A stretch of DNA of 64,000 bases, taken from assembly GCA_020073485.1 (NCBI GenBank), contig JAIQFB010000013.1:1-64000 (forward strand). The letters are read 5' to 3'. A program made the position numbers and the translations under genes. Shown piece by piece: positions 11,101-17,604 of the stretch (position 1 is the first letter of the stretch; each line of letters begins with the position of its first letter). This DNA comes from Terriglobia bacterium. Its GTDB lineage: Bacteria; Acidobacteriota; Terriglobia; Acidiferrales; UBA7541. The notes under the pieces were generated by a model. The model ran no database searches. It saw only the letters and a program-made list of their open reading frames with translations, and was not told where the DNA came from.

Positions 11101-11430
11101 CGCCCCGACCGTCAGCGTGATGCCCTTCCGCATCTGCGTGCTAAAACCCGGCGCCGTAACACTGACCTCATAGTTCCCGGGTAACAGATTGGGCGCTGAG
11201 TAAAGTCCTGAGCTATCGGTCGTCACATTGCGGATCACACCGGTGGCGACGTCTGTGACGGAGACTTGAGCGTTTAAGATCACAGCGCCGGAAGAATCCT
11301 TCACTGTTCCACTAAGCGACGCTCCCGAGACCTGCGCGTATGCCTGGCCGGCTCCCAAAATACTGATGGCCATCACCACGAACACCGCGAGGGCAGCGCG
11401 AATCTTGTCTGTTCTCATTTTGAGAAGCAC
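8173..11430 (-). CDS. TonB-dependent receptor, Oar-like, complete
   Basis: A complete 1085-residue outer-membrane receptor. The GTG at 11430 is chosen because a perfect AGGAGG (11437-11442 on this strand) lies 6 bases upstream; an ATG 12 bases further in is the alternative. In order it has a signal peptide ending AGQAYAQ, a carboxypeptidase-regulatory-like domain (SGTVKDSSGAVILNAQVSV...), a plug-like region (RELPLNGRSW, DAIQEFSVL, SGTNQIHGSAYEFLRNS) and a beta-barrel ending FAIKMMW. Its N-terminal coding region contains the right arm of the perfect inverted repeat with the receptor at 1-3070. A promoter and a possible operator lie just upstream, and a padR gene is the next gene on the same strand. 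Confidence 0.92.
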   Translation of the reverse strand: MLLKMRTDKIRAALAVFVVMAISILGAGQAYAQVSGASLSGTVKDSSGAVILNAQVSVTDVATGVIRNVTTDSSGLYSAPNLLPGNYEVSVTAPGFSTQMRKGITLTVGAQQALDITMQVGQVSQTVEVTEEAPTVELTSSTLSGEVNATTVRELPLNGRSWTDLANLQPGVVTAESHASGDPNRGFGAQISISGGRPQQNNYRLDGVSINDYANGGPGSVLGGNLGVDAIQEFSVLTSTYSAEYGKTSGGVINAITRSGTNQIHGSAYEFLRNSALDARNFFDGPTIPPFKRNQFGGAMGGPIRKDHTFFFADYESVRQSLGTTTLDQVLSPAARTGNLSTGTVTVDPKVTEFLALEPRPNAGLNGVGDTGNYRFIGQQIVNENFVTGRVDQNISGKDKLFGTYSFDDSPLTQPDPLGNFLQRAIARRQIAALEESHIFSPSFINTLRLGYNRDHATSAAGIQNLNPAAGNPDLAWSPTLASAVRTNIGGLTQIGPGAAPPQFQFVWNSYQLYDDAFLSKGLHSLKFGGGFENDQLNQVTRTADFIGTYSFSSLANFLQNIPSRVRGVLPTTLAPRYMRTSIFGAYLQDDWRARPNLTLNLGLRYEINTVISETAGRLTKLVPITAFPQTLGGPYYRNPTLHNFEPRIGFSWDPFKKGKTAVRGGFGMFDVLPLLYSTITLNGRGAPFFAISSLSNTAGQLNGQFPNGGINVVSAGKPALENAYVEPQPHRDYVMQWNLNVQQEIVPNLTVMVGYVGSHGVHQLFRADDSNMVLPTLTSAGYLWPSPVGSGTVLNPNVGAIRFVDWGGDSFYHALQVGVQKNMSHGLQVRGSFTWSKSIDDNSGAIAGDTLANGISSLDWFDLSLDRGVSDFNIGRVLVINGTWMIPASKATGAVGWVTNGWQLGGILKANDGVPITPLFGNTGDPLGKKSTDPYDYPNRITGGDCASLVNPRNVKNYVKTQCFVVPTAPTPAFYAANCDPSHAFPACFNLRGNAGRNIIVGPGLVNLDFSLFKNNYVKRISENFNAQFRMEVFNILNHANFAIPPLGNDQILLPNGGLNPSAGQLTSTSTSSRQIQFAIKMMW
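11028..11218 (-). repeat. Right arm of perfect inverted repeat shared by two receptor genes
   Basis: Exact reverse complement of bases 1-191. It lies inside the N-terminal coding part of the receptor gene. Homologous recombination between the arms would invert about 10.8 kb and swap the bodies of the two receptors behind their fixed 5' ends. Confidence 0.95.
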
Positions 11431-11512
11431 GGGAAGCCTCCTATGAAAAACGAGTAAGGGGCCCAACTACTCATCAGATGGCAGATAAGGTTCTTTTGGA
11501 AACTGTGGCTGC

Positions 11513-11541
11513 CTTCTATCACTGCCAATGGAGCATGTCAA
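11513..11541 (-). promoter_or_regulatory. Sigma70-type promoter of the receptor gene
   Basis: On the minus strand a perfect -35 TTGACA (11536-11541) is followed by a 17-base spacer and TAGAAG (11513-11518) as a -10. The leader to the GTG start would be about 75 bases. This is pattern matching only. Confidence 0.5.
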
Positions 11542-11605
11542 GAATTTATTTTTGTATACCGATATCGCCACTCGATAGTGCGGCGGCATATACATTCTTG
11601 GCATG
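11534..11605. promoter_or_regulatory. Imperfect inverted repeat over the -35 box, possible operator
   Basis: Arms catgtcaagaat (11534-11545) and attcttggcatg (11594-11605) match at 11 of 12 positions. The left arm covers the -35 box of the receptor promoter. Between them lie gtatac (11554-11559) and the small palindrome cactcgatagtg (11569-11580). The nearby PadR protein is an obvious candidate binder, but this is inference. Confidence 0.4.
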
Positions 11606-11904
11606 AGAAGTGAGTGTGTATACCAATTTCAGTTGTGGAGTTTGTCGAAAGTCCCGTCCCGTGTCAGCAAAAACACAGCCAATGATGCAATGCACCTACT
11701 GATGTATTTACATCGAATTGGCACAGTAACCTCCGTTCATCTCATGGGATTGCGCTATCGGAAGCCGATAATATGGAAACGACCAAGTACTGTCAATGAC
11801 GTACACTCAGGTTGGCGTGTGGAAGAACGGAAACAAAACGGAAAGTATGGATCAAACCGGGGGCTATCGGGTTGATTTGCTGCGATAGTTCCACCCTTGA
11901 CTAA
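11606..11904. other. Intergenic stretch without recognisable gene
   Basis: Low-GC spacer between the receptor promoter region and the end of padR. A 90-codon frame on the plus strand (11603-11875) has no ribosome binding site and a composition unlike a protein, and I do not count it as a gene. Confidence 0.6.
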
Positions 11905-12324
11905 CTAAAGAGCAGCTTTCTTAGCGCTTGGTTTTCGGTGGTTGGCGGCCTGGAGGGCTACAACTCGCGATCGAGTTCGGGGAAGGTGTGTCACGTCTTC
12001 GTCCTCGAAAAGTTCGCCAAACAGTTCCCGGACTTTCTCTTTTGCGGCCATCAAGAGCTTCTCGCCCGCTGAAGTCGCTCGATACACGCGGCGAATCTTT
12101 CCACCTATGCCCTGTTCGTGGGAACGGAGCAACCCATTCTCTTCCAGTCCGTGAAGGATCGGATACAGCGTTCCTGGGCTGAGTTTATAACCGTGTCTCG
12201 CCAACTCTTCGATCATGCCCAGGCCGAAGATTCCCTCTTTTTCCGCGTGGTGGAGGATGTGAAGGCGAATGAGACCCGAATAGAGTCGCCTGGCATCGAG
12301 GAGTACTTGTTTGGTTGGTGTCAT
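11905..12324 (-). CDS. PadR-family transcriptional regulator
   Basis: A 139-residue winged-helix DNA-binding protein. The core motif GYKLSPGTLYPILHGLEENG is typical of PadR recognition helix and wing, followed by RRVYRATSAGEKLL. PadR proteins usually repress a neighbouring gene until a small ligand binds. The C-terminus is short with a basic tail (RKPSAKKAAL), so this is the small (PadR-s1-like) form. The next gene downstream on the same strand is the large TonB-dependent receptor, about 470 bases away with its own promoter, making that receptor or padR itself the likely target. Confidence 0.9.
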   Translation of the reverse strand: MTPTKQVLLDARRLYSGLIRLHILHHAEKEGIFGLGMIEELARHGYKLSPGTLYPILHGLEENGLLRSHEQGIGGKIRRVYRATSAGEKLLMAAKEKVRELFGELFEDEDVTHLPRTRSRVVALQAANHRKPSAKKAAL

Positions 12325-12362
12325 AATCGAATTCCGTTATCGATTAAGTTGCCCAACGAGGG

Positions 12363-12391
12363 TACATATAAATGGTTCTAAGGAATGTAAA
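12363..12391 (-). promoter_or_regulatory. Promoter of padR with flanking ACAT/ATGT half-sites
   Basis: Minus-strand TTTACA (12386-12391), a 17-base spacer and TATGTA (12363-12368) form a plausible promoter. ACAT and ATGT half-sites lie within it in inverted orientation. The PadR consensus is an inverted ATGT/ACAT pair, so autoregulation is possible. Confidence 0.4.
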
Positions 12392-13008
12392 GATGTTGTA
12401 AAAAGGCTTCTCTTTTTGCTCAGACATTACAAGGGGTGCTGGCTCTTCCTTCAACGGCCCCATTTCTGATCCACGACTGCGAACGCATCTGGTATCTTGG
12501 AACGGATTTTCGCTAGGCTCGATTTAGAATATTGTAGCGCATGGGGAAGTCTGGTCCAGCTTGGTTGCTTGCCCAAGCAACGCCCAACAGGCACACCAAC
12601 GCCATTGCTATGGCACGAAAGACTGTTTGCATCCGCCCAGATCCGCCGCTTGGGGCCGCCCAGCACACAAAAATTCTGGTCCTAGTTTGGTGTTAGTTTT
12701 GGTGCAGTTTGGCGCAGCGCAGTACACGAAGAGGTTTGCTCAATCTCGCTGGTTTTTAGCTACTTACATTTTCCCGCGGTGCAGTGCAGGGAACCCCGGA
12801 CGGATTATGAGTCCGCTGGAGAAGTTCCAGCAGCAACTCGTGAACCATATCGTGGGGATCATGTGGAGAAGTCGATGATCATCGCCGGAATCGCAGCACT
12901 GATGAAATGTTTGCCGCGGCATCCCTTTAACGTCATGAGATGAGCCATTGGAACCGAAGGTCGAATGGGAAAACTCAACTGAACAATCTTGTGTCGTTCC
13001 GGGCATTC
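12392..13008. other. Non-coding stretch with tandem att-like motif and tRNA-like arm
   Basis: No convincing gene. On the minus strand, 12676-12716 holds about four tandem 10-11-base units of the form (g/t)c(a/g)ccaaact, resembling arm-type binding sites of tyrosine recombinases. At 12801-12814 the minus strand reads ggactcataatccg, which has the shape of a CAU anticodon arm, but no acceptor or T arm can be folded around it. This could be an old integration site; the evidence is weak. Confidence 0.35.
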
Positions 13009-13548
13009 TGGAGTGAACCCTTGAATTGAGACGGTTCCGATGGGCACACTTTGCAGGGAAAGGACTGCAAAGTGAAACGGAAGCGATACTCACGGAAGTT
13101 CCAGCGGATGGCGGTCGAGCGCATGAGGAGCAGCGACAACATTGGGGAGTTGGCGAAAGAGCTGGGAGTGACCCGGCGATGTCTGTATAAGTGGCGGACT
13201 GAACTCGATTACCTCGCGCCGGGTCGTGCTTTCGGCCGCGGTAAAGGGTAAAGTCCACGCTTCCCCCCAGGGGCACCAGTACGTACCCCGAGGGCCCCGG
13301 GATGGGTGACATTCTTGTCGCCACCGCAGCACGACCTCGGAATATTCATTTAGACCGGACGCTGGGAGAATGTCAACAGGAACGAAACATCAATGGCCGC
13401 GCCGGCGGTAGAGCTGGTTCAATCAATCTAACGAACTGAAAAGAGTCCCTTCATCAACAGCATTCTCCCGCCGTGGCACTCCTGCTCACGCGGCGGGCGC
13501 TTCGGAACTGTGACGCCACCAACTGTCTCAAAATAAGGGTTCACTCCA
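13009..13548 (+). mobile_element. Internally deleted IS3-type element with terminal inverted repeats
   Basis: The left end 13009-13036 (tggagtgaacccttgaattg...) and the right end 13521-13548, read in reverse complement (tggagtgaacccttatttt...), are near-identical 28-base inverted repeats beginning TG and ending CA, as in the IS3 family. Only the first part of orfA remains between them, and no orfB can be found, so the element is about 540 bp and non-autonomous. No target duplication is obvious. Confidence 0.75.
13072..13251 (+). pseudogene. Truncated IS3-family transposase OrfA
   Basis: From the GTG at 13072 (aaagga upstream) the product begins VKRKRYSRKFQRMAVERM and continues with a helix-turn-helix, ELAKELGVTRRCLYKWRTE, typical of the DNA-binding OrfA of IS3 elements. 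It stops after about 59 residues with an unrelated Gly/Arg-rich tail, where a full OrfA would run to about 90-120 residues. It lies inside the element bounded at 13009 and 13548. Confidence 0.8.
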
Positions 13549-13554
13549 CTGCGC

Positions 13555-13581
13555 GAGTGAACCCGTTGTTGAGACACAGTT
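13555..13581 (+). repeat. Second copy of the IS left end, abutting the first element
   Basis: gagtgaacccgttgttgaga... repeats the left-end sequence of the element in the same orientation only 6 bases after its right end, and similarity continues inward (gttatggggtacgct versus gttccgatgggcacact). This looks like the remaining tip of a second, truncated copy. Together with the right end at 13521 it also forms a strong hairpin. Confidence 0.6.
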
Positions 13582-13648
13582 ATGGGGTACGCTGTCTCAC
13601 CAGCTGCTTCTGCCTGTTCTCCTTGAAGCTCTTTCTGCTCTTCACCGG

Positions 13649-14584
13649 CTATTTCGCGGCAGCCTTAGACGTCGAGAGCCATTCGAGCTTCCGCGGCGAA
13701 AAAGCAAGCTCTCGTTTAGCATAGGCGTTTGAAGCGCCACGCAGCTGGGTCGCGTAGTAAACGGCATCGGCCCCCTCTGCTTTAAGCGCCTCTTCTTCGG
13801 TAATGTGTGGAGGCGGCGGCGCGCCTAGAAACTGCGCAAATGCAGGCAGCCAAACGCCCATCTCCGAGGGATTGTCGTCCACGATGTTGTAAACGCCCGG
13901 CTCGGCTTCGAGTGCGGCCACGGTTGCGACTGCCGCATCCTCAACGTGCACGAAGGAGAATGCCCCTCGGCCCGAGCCAATAACCGGATAGGCCTCTGCT
14001 CGGACCTGCTCGGACACGCTTCCATTGACTGGGTCGTGATAGGTTCCTGGCCCGTAGAAAAATCCGTACCGTAGCGCGACTCCCTGCAAGTCACGCGCAC
14101 CGAGCACCCGTTCTTCGATTTTCATGTAAGTTTGAACACTGCTTGCAACTGATGGAGAGGCATTCACAGCCAGCGCGTCTCGTTCGACCGCGAGACCTGG
14201 GCCGGGGCCATAGAAGAATCCCGTGGACTGCACGATATACCGTTTTGTGCCGGCGGCTTGCGCCGCATTCTGTACGTTGCGCCCGCCAACCAGCCTCACG
14301 GTCCGGTCTCGATCCGCGCCCGCCTTCATCTCTTCGGGCGTGTATCGCTTCGGCAAAGAGGTAAGTTCATCGATGACGGCTTCCGGCCGAACCTTGCGAA
14401 TGACCGATTCGACCGCATTACGATCCAAGGCATCCGCGACGAACGCTTCCGCGCCCCGGTCACGCAAAGTCTGCACAGCACGTTCGGTGCTCGTGATCCC
14501 AATCACTTCCTGGTGCGAAACGACCAGCGCGGAAATCAATGGACGCCCAATAGCGCCTGTTGCACCAGCGACCAATACCCTCAT
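13649..14584 (-). CDS. NAD-dependent epimerase/dehydratase (extended SDR)
   Basis: A 311-residue Rossmann-fold protein. The N-terminal GATGAIG is the dinucleotide-binding glycine motif of extended and atypical SDRs. Later segments are QSTGFFYGPG, RYGFFYGPGT and FSFVHVEDAAVA, followed by YNIVDDNP. These are the usual landmarks of nucleotide-sugar-epimerase-like proteins, but the classical YxxxK is not evident (YMKIEE is the nearest candidate), so it may be a reductase or isomerase of other small molecules. Its ATG overlaps the stop of the upstream AhpD-like gene by four bases (ATGA), so the two are translationally coupled. The substrate is unknown. Confidence 0.85.
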   Translation of the reverse strand: MRVLVAGATGAIGRPLISALVVSHQEVIGITSTERAVQTLRDRGAEAFVADALDRNAVESVIRKVRPEAVIDELTSLPKRYTPEEMKAGADRDRTVRLVGGRNVQNAAQAAGTKRYIVQSTGFFYGPGPGLAVERDALAVNASPSVASSVQTYMKIEERVLGARDLQGVALRYGFFYGPGTYHDPVNGSVSEQVRAEAYPVIGSGRGAFSFVHVEDAAVATVAALEAEPGVYNIVDDNPSEMGVWLPAFAQFLGAPPPPHITEEEALKAEGADAVYYATQLRGASNAYAKRELAFSPRKLEWLSTSKAAAK

Positions 14585-15063
14585 GACGCACCCCGCTTCA
14601 GTTCGCGCGCTTTAGCAGGCTGATATGCGCCGGGTACGGTTCTCAACGCAATGTTAAGGCGATTCCAGCTATTGATTTCTGTGATTGCGAGGGTCAAGTC
14701 CACTACTTCTTTTTCCGTAAAAAACTTTCGAACCTGTTCGTATACTTCATCCGGTACATGACCATTCTGAATATTTGTTACTGACTCGGTCCAGGCTAGA
14801 ACCGCACGTTCGCGGTCCGAGTAATAGGGCGACTCTTGCCAGGCATCAAGCCCGTACAGTCGCTGTTCTTCTTCGCCATCAGCTCTCAGATCTTTCCAGT
14901 GCATATCAATACAATACGCACATCCATTCATTTGCGAGGCTCGCAAGAAAATTAGATTGAGAAGAGAAAGTTCGAGCCCGCATTTCTGAACGTAGCTCGA
15001 AAAGGCAAGCATCGCCTGAAGTGCACCGGGAACGACCTTCGGATAGTTAATTCTCGGTTCCAT
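14581..15063 (-). CDS. Carboxymuconolactone decarboxylase / AhpD-like protein
   Basis: A 160-residue all-helical protein of the CMD/AhpD superfamily. The redox motif CAYCIDMH (CxxC with a His three residues on) is present, preceded by ASQMNG and followed by ERAVLAWTESVT, which is the standard family pattern of the alkylhydroperoxidase core subgroup. Such proteins reduce peroxides or act in small-molecule stress responses. A strong aaggagg precedes the ATG. It overlaps the downstream SDR gene by four bases, so they form an operon; a linked role in detoxification is an inference. Confidence 0.88.
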   Translation of the reverse strand: MEPRINYPKVVPGALQAMLAFSSYVQKCGLELSLLNLIFLRASQMNGCAYCIDMHWKDLRADGEEEQRLYGLDAWQESPYYSDRERAVLAWTESVTNIQNGHVPDEVYEQVRKFFTEKEVVDLTLAITEINSWNRLNIALRTVPGAYQPAKARELKRGAS

Positions 15064-15370
15064 GACTGTTCCTCCTTGGGTTTGTTTGTGGTACTTCGGG
15101 CAGGCTCACGAGGCCTACCTCAGGAGGGCGGGGCCGAAGCCTGACACTAACCGAGATGTACCAGCTTCAGCACAAGCTACAGCAAATCTTCTCGGTCAAC
15201 TGGATTTTCCTGGCATCACGTGGTGGCAGCGGTTTTGCCACGGAACATATCCTCATAAATAATCTTGCGCAAATCCGCGCCGATAAAGATCGTGATTTTC
15301 GACGAGCCTGTCCACCTGAGATAAAGCACGGGCGACAGCTTGCCCCTCCAATCGCGCCCGACCGCTTGTT
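15064..15370. other. Intergenic stretch, nothing recognised
   Basis: It holds the upstream region of the AhpD-like gene and the downstream end of the next unit. Some short GC-rich inverted matches (cttcgggcaggc / gggccgaagc) are present near 15096-15138, but no clear promoter or terminator. Confidence 0.4.
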
Positions 15371-15673
15371 TCAGCATTGAGTCCGGCCCTGACGCCCAGA
15401 CGATCGATTGGTCGAGCTGGAACCAAACATTGCATTTTCTGGACCGTCGTGCGTTTGGACGATTCTAGTGTCGATTTGACTTAGCTCTCTACCTCTGCGA
15501 TTCTCTATCAATACTGAGCTGTTGCTCCGCGATGAGGACGGATTGTCGGCTAAAATCGCGCGTAGTTCCTCCTCTGCCTCATCCAGATAGTCCGGCTCCT
15601 GACTAGCAAGTTCTTCGTAATAAGCCTCTGTATTAGTGGGAATGATTTCGTCATTAGTCTTGTTTATTGACAT
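15371..15673 (-). CDS. Small acidic protein, unknown function
   Basis: About 100 residues from the ATG at 15673, which follows aaggag at a spacing of about 11; a GTG at 15682 is too close to the same site. The N-terminal half is strongly acidic (EELASQEPDYLDEAEEELRA), and the C-terminal half is Ser/Arg/Asn-rich, low in complexity, and ends in Cys. The start overlaps the end of the upstream ferritin-like chimera gene by about 20 bases, which suggests translational coupling and supports its being real. The C-terminal half may be noise after an old frameshift. No family is recognised. Confidence 0.45.
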   Translation of the reverse strand: MSINKTNDEIIPTNTEAYYEELASQEPDYLDEAEEELRAILADNPSSSRSNSSVLIENRRGRELSQIDTRIVQTHDGPENAMFGSSSTNRSSGRQGRTQC

Positions 15674-16484
15674 TGTTGTCACTTCTCCTTTCCCAGACGG
15701 ATTGCGGCCTTACTGCACGACGACTGGAAGGAACATATTCGAAAGTCGGACCCGCGGTCGTAAGTCCGTCTTCAATCGGGATTTGCATCAGGGCTTGGGC
15801 CTGAGCTTTCAAGTTGTACATTGCTCCAATCGCGGTCCCTAACATCTCTGGGGCGCCGTTGAACGCCCGTTCGAGAAGTTGCAATAGTGCGCAGTAAGAT
15901 TGGTTGAATTGTTCCTGGGCAACGCGAATCCGACTACTCGCAGCATGGTTAGATGTGCGCGGGTTGGCGCCCATAGGTCGAACGCCTTCCCAGTCAACGG
16001 AGATTGGATCACCGGTGGGCCCTGATCGTGGAGTGTCTCCGCGGCGATACCGCCGGCCGAGTTTGATTTCCTGGAACCGGTAGTAGTGGGCGACTTGACC
16101 GCGCTCGGGATGGAACACGTCGCTGTCTCCATCCCAAACTTGGATATGGTTGGCGCCCTCCCCCTGTTCCACGATTTCCTCCAGCGCAGCGAGTGCAGTA
16201 GAAAGGTTGTTGATTGCGATGATGCGCCCGCCACTACTGTAGAAGTGCTGGTCGGTGACCTGGCGGGTCGGGTCGCCGCAGAAGAGATTCGCCTCGCCAA
16301 GGGTAGCGGAAAGCTCGCGACATCCTCGCTTTATCGCGTCATAGAACTGGCCAATCGTCTCGTAATTGTCCCCCTCGGGTGACGGCCCCTGGGAGTTCGC
16401 GACATACACCTCATGTCCCAACTGTGCCAGCCGACGTGTGAGTGTGCCACCGATCTGGCCTGCGCCGATGATTCCAATTTTCAT
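15654..16484 (-). CDS. Chimera: F420/NADP-reductase N-terminus joined to VioB-type ferritin-like domain
   Basis: A 276-residue product with a good aaggag before the ATG. Residues 1-about 36 (MKIGIIGAGQIGGTLTRRLA...HEVYVANSQGP) are the first beta-alpha-beta unit of an NADP-dependent F420 reductase-like Rossmann fold. From about residue 40 (GDNYETIGQFYDAIKRG) the sequence is instead the second half of the ferritin-like domain seen in VioB and iminophenylpyruvate dimer synthase relatives (IVEQGEGA, HYYRFQEIKLGRRY, GDTPRSGPTGD). Neither parent domain is complete: the rest of the Rossmann fold and the first ferritin-like helices are missing. It is probably the scar of a deletion fusing two genes in frame. 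Function is doubtful, although the frame stays open to a coupled downstream gene. Confidence 0.7.
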   Translation of the reverse strand: MKIGIIGAGQIGGTLTRRLAQLGHEVYVANSQGPSPEGDNYETIGQFYDAIKRGCRELSATLGEANLFCGDPTRQVTDQHFYSSGGRIIAINNLSTALAALEEIVEQGEGANHIQVWDGDSDVFHPERGQVAHYYRFQEIKLGRRYRRGDTPRSGPTGDPISVDWEGVRPMGANPRTSNHAASSRIRVAQEQFNQSYCALLQLLERAFNGAPEMLGTAIGAMYNLKAQAQALMQIPIEDGLTTAGPTFEYVPSSRRAVRPQSVWERRSDNNVNKQD

Positions 16485-16675
16485 GGTCGCTCCTTTATGT
16501 TCTCGACTTTAGACTGCCTGCGATACTCATCGATAGAAACGCAACACGCAGAGTTCCCAAGCTGTCTGCGATTCTCCTTCACAAGGGACAAGCTGGAGAA
16601 ATCGCGAAAACCCAGCGCCCCTGCGTGTGCATTTCTTTAGCCTTGTCCAAATCCGGCAGTAACATTTGGGCAATC

Positions 16676-16975
16676 TCATCTTGCGCCGGGTGCTCCCGAC
16701 GACCGGACTAACCAGTCCTGCCTCTTACGAAGAGTTACCGTGCGGCCGTTCAGCCAATACTGGAAATCCGTACCAAGCAATACGACCTGTTTGGCGTCCA
16801 CATCGCTCGGCTCATCCACTGATATCTCGATCCAACAAGCAGCATAGTCCTTAACCTCGATGCCCATTCCTTCCTCCCGATCGGTCAACAAACGGCCGAC
16901 CGTTGCGCGGATCGTGGTTGCAGGGGCGTCTTCGTAAAAGAGTTCAATTCGGTCACCAGCTTGAAGATTTAGCAT
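16676..16975 (-). CDS. Small hypothetical protein, probably beta-rich
   Basis: A 99-residue protein with a very strong ribosome binding site (gaggaggtgg) directly before the ATG, so it is likely to be expressed. The sequence alternates hydrophobic and polar residues (DRIELFYEDAPATTIRATVG, VVLLGTDFQYWLNGRTVTL), suggesting a small beta-barrel or SH3-like fold. No motif identifies a family. It is transcribed divergently from the truncated AraC gene at 17071, with a 95-base gap. Confidence 0.6.
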   Translation of the reverse strand: MLNLQAGDRIELFYEDAPATTIRATVGRLLTDREEGMGIEVKDYAACWIEISVDEPSDVDAKQVVLLGTDFQYWLNGRTVTLRKRQDWLVRSSGAPGAR

Positions 16976-17070
16976 TCCACCTCCTCACCGATCCAGTACA
17001 TCCCGGTGCAAATATCTCGATCCATCCCTGTCCACTCGGTACCCAACGAGATTCTGGGGAGGCCGAGTCC

Positions 17071-17604
17071 ATGAGCGGTACAGGCGTTCTACCGGTAAAA
17101 GCGGTCGAGGTGCTTCGCAGTGGGCACGCCGTATCTCCTATCCCCACGGTCTCAACGGTTTCAAGCCGGCATGTTGGATGGAATGGAATCGTACTTGAGT
17201 CGTTCAACGATGTGCCTGCGTGCACAATTCCTGAGCATGAACATCCTACTCATTTTCTGAATCTGCTCACCTCTGGACGAATTCGTTCCCAGTGGACTAT
17301 AGGAGGGCGTACGCGAAGCGCGGAGCACGGCCCCGGCACAGTGTATATACTTCCTGCGGGAACCCGGGATCGGATGACGTGGTCGGGGCCGACCAACCGG
17401 ATCGTGGTGGTCATGGAGCCGCGCTTTCTTGCCAGGGCGCTGGATGAAACTGCTCATCTCACCGACGTTGAAATAACTGCTCATTGGACTCTTCAAGACC
17501 GCCACATCGCCTCACTGATGCGCGCTCTCCATGATGATTTGGAGGATGGTTCACCCGCAGGTCCGCTTTACGGCGAGTCACTGGGAGTGGCGCTGGCCCA
17601 CTAA
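17071..17604 (+). pseudogene. AraC-family regulator, cupin domain only, HTH lost
   Basis: The start at 17071 follows ggggagg. The product has the N-terminal effector-binding cupin of AraC regulators (CTIPEHEHPTHFLNLLTSG, GTVYILPAGTRD) and then the linker region LMRALHDDLEDGSPAGPLYGESLGVALA. In intact relatives the next residues lead into the double helix-turn-helix DNA-binding domain. Here the frame ends at once and unrelated sequence (a truncated ATPase) begins at about 17598. It therefore cannot bind DNA as a normal AraC protein and is best seen as cut by a recombination event. Confidence 0.75.

Noticed and set aside
11603-11875. 90-codon open frame upstream of padR's end
   Set aside because: No ribosome binding site, no recognisable pattern, and it overlaps the inverted repeat in the regulatory region.
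12785-12850. Possible tRNA gene with a CAU anticodon
   Set aside because: Only the anticodon arm shape is present; no T arm, D arm or acceptor stem can be paired. Kept only as a weak attachment-site hint.
15371-15673. RiPP precursor peptide beside a VioB-like enzyme
   Set aside because: An acidic leader-like half and a terminal Cys are suggestive, but there is no maturation enzyme, no leader motif I recognise, and the neighbouring enzyme is itself a broken chimera.
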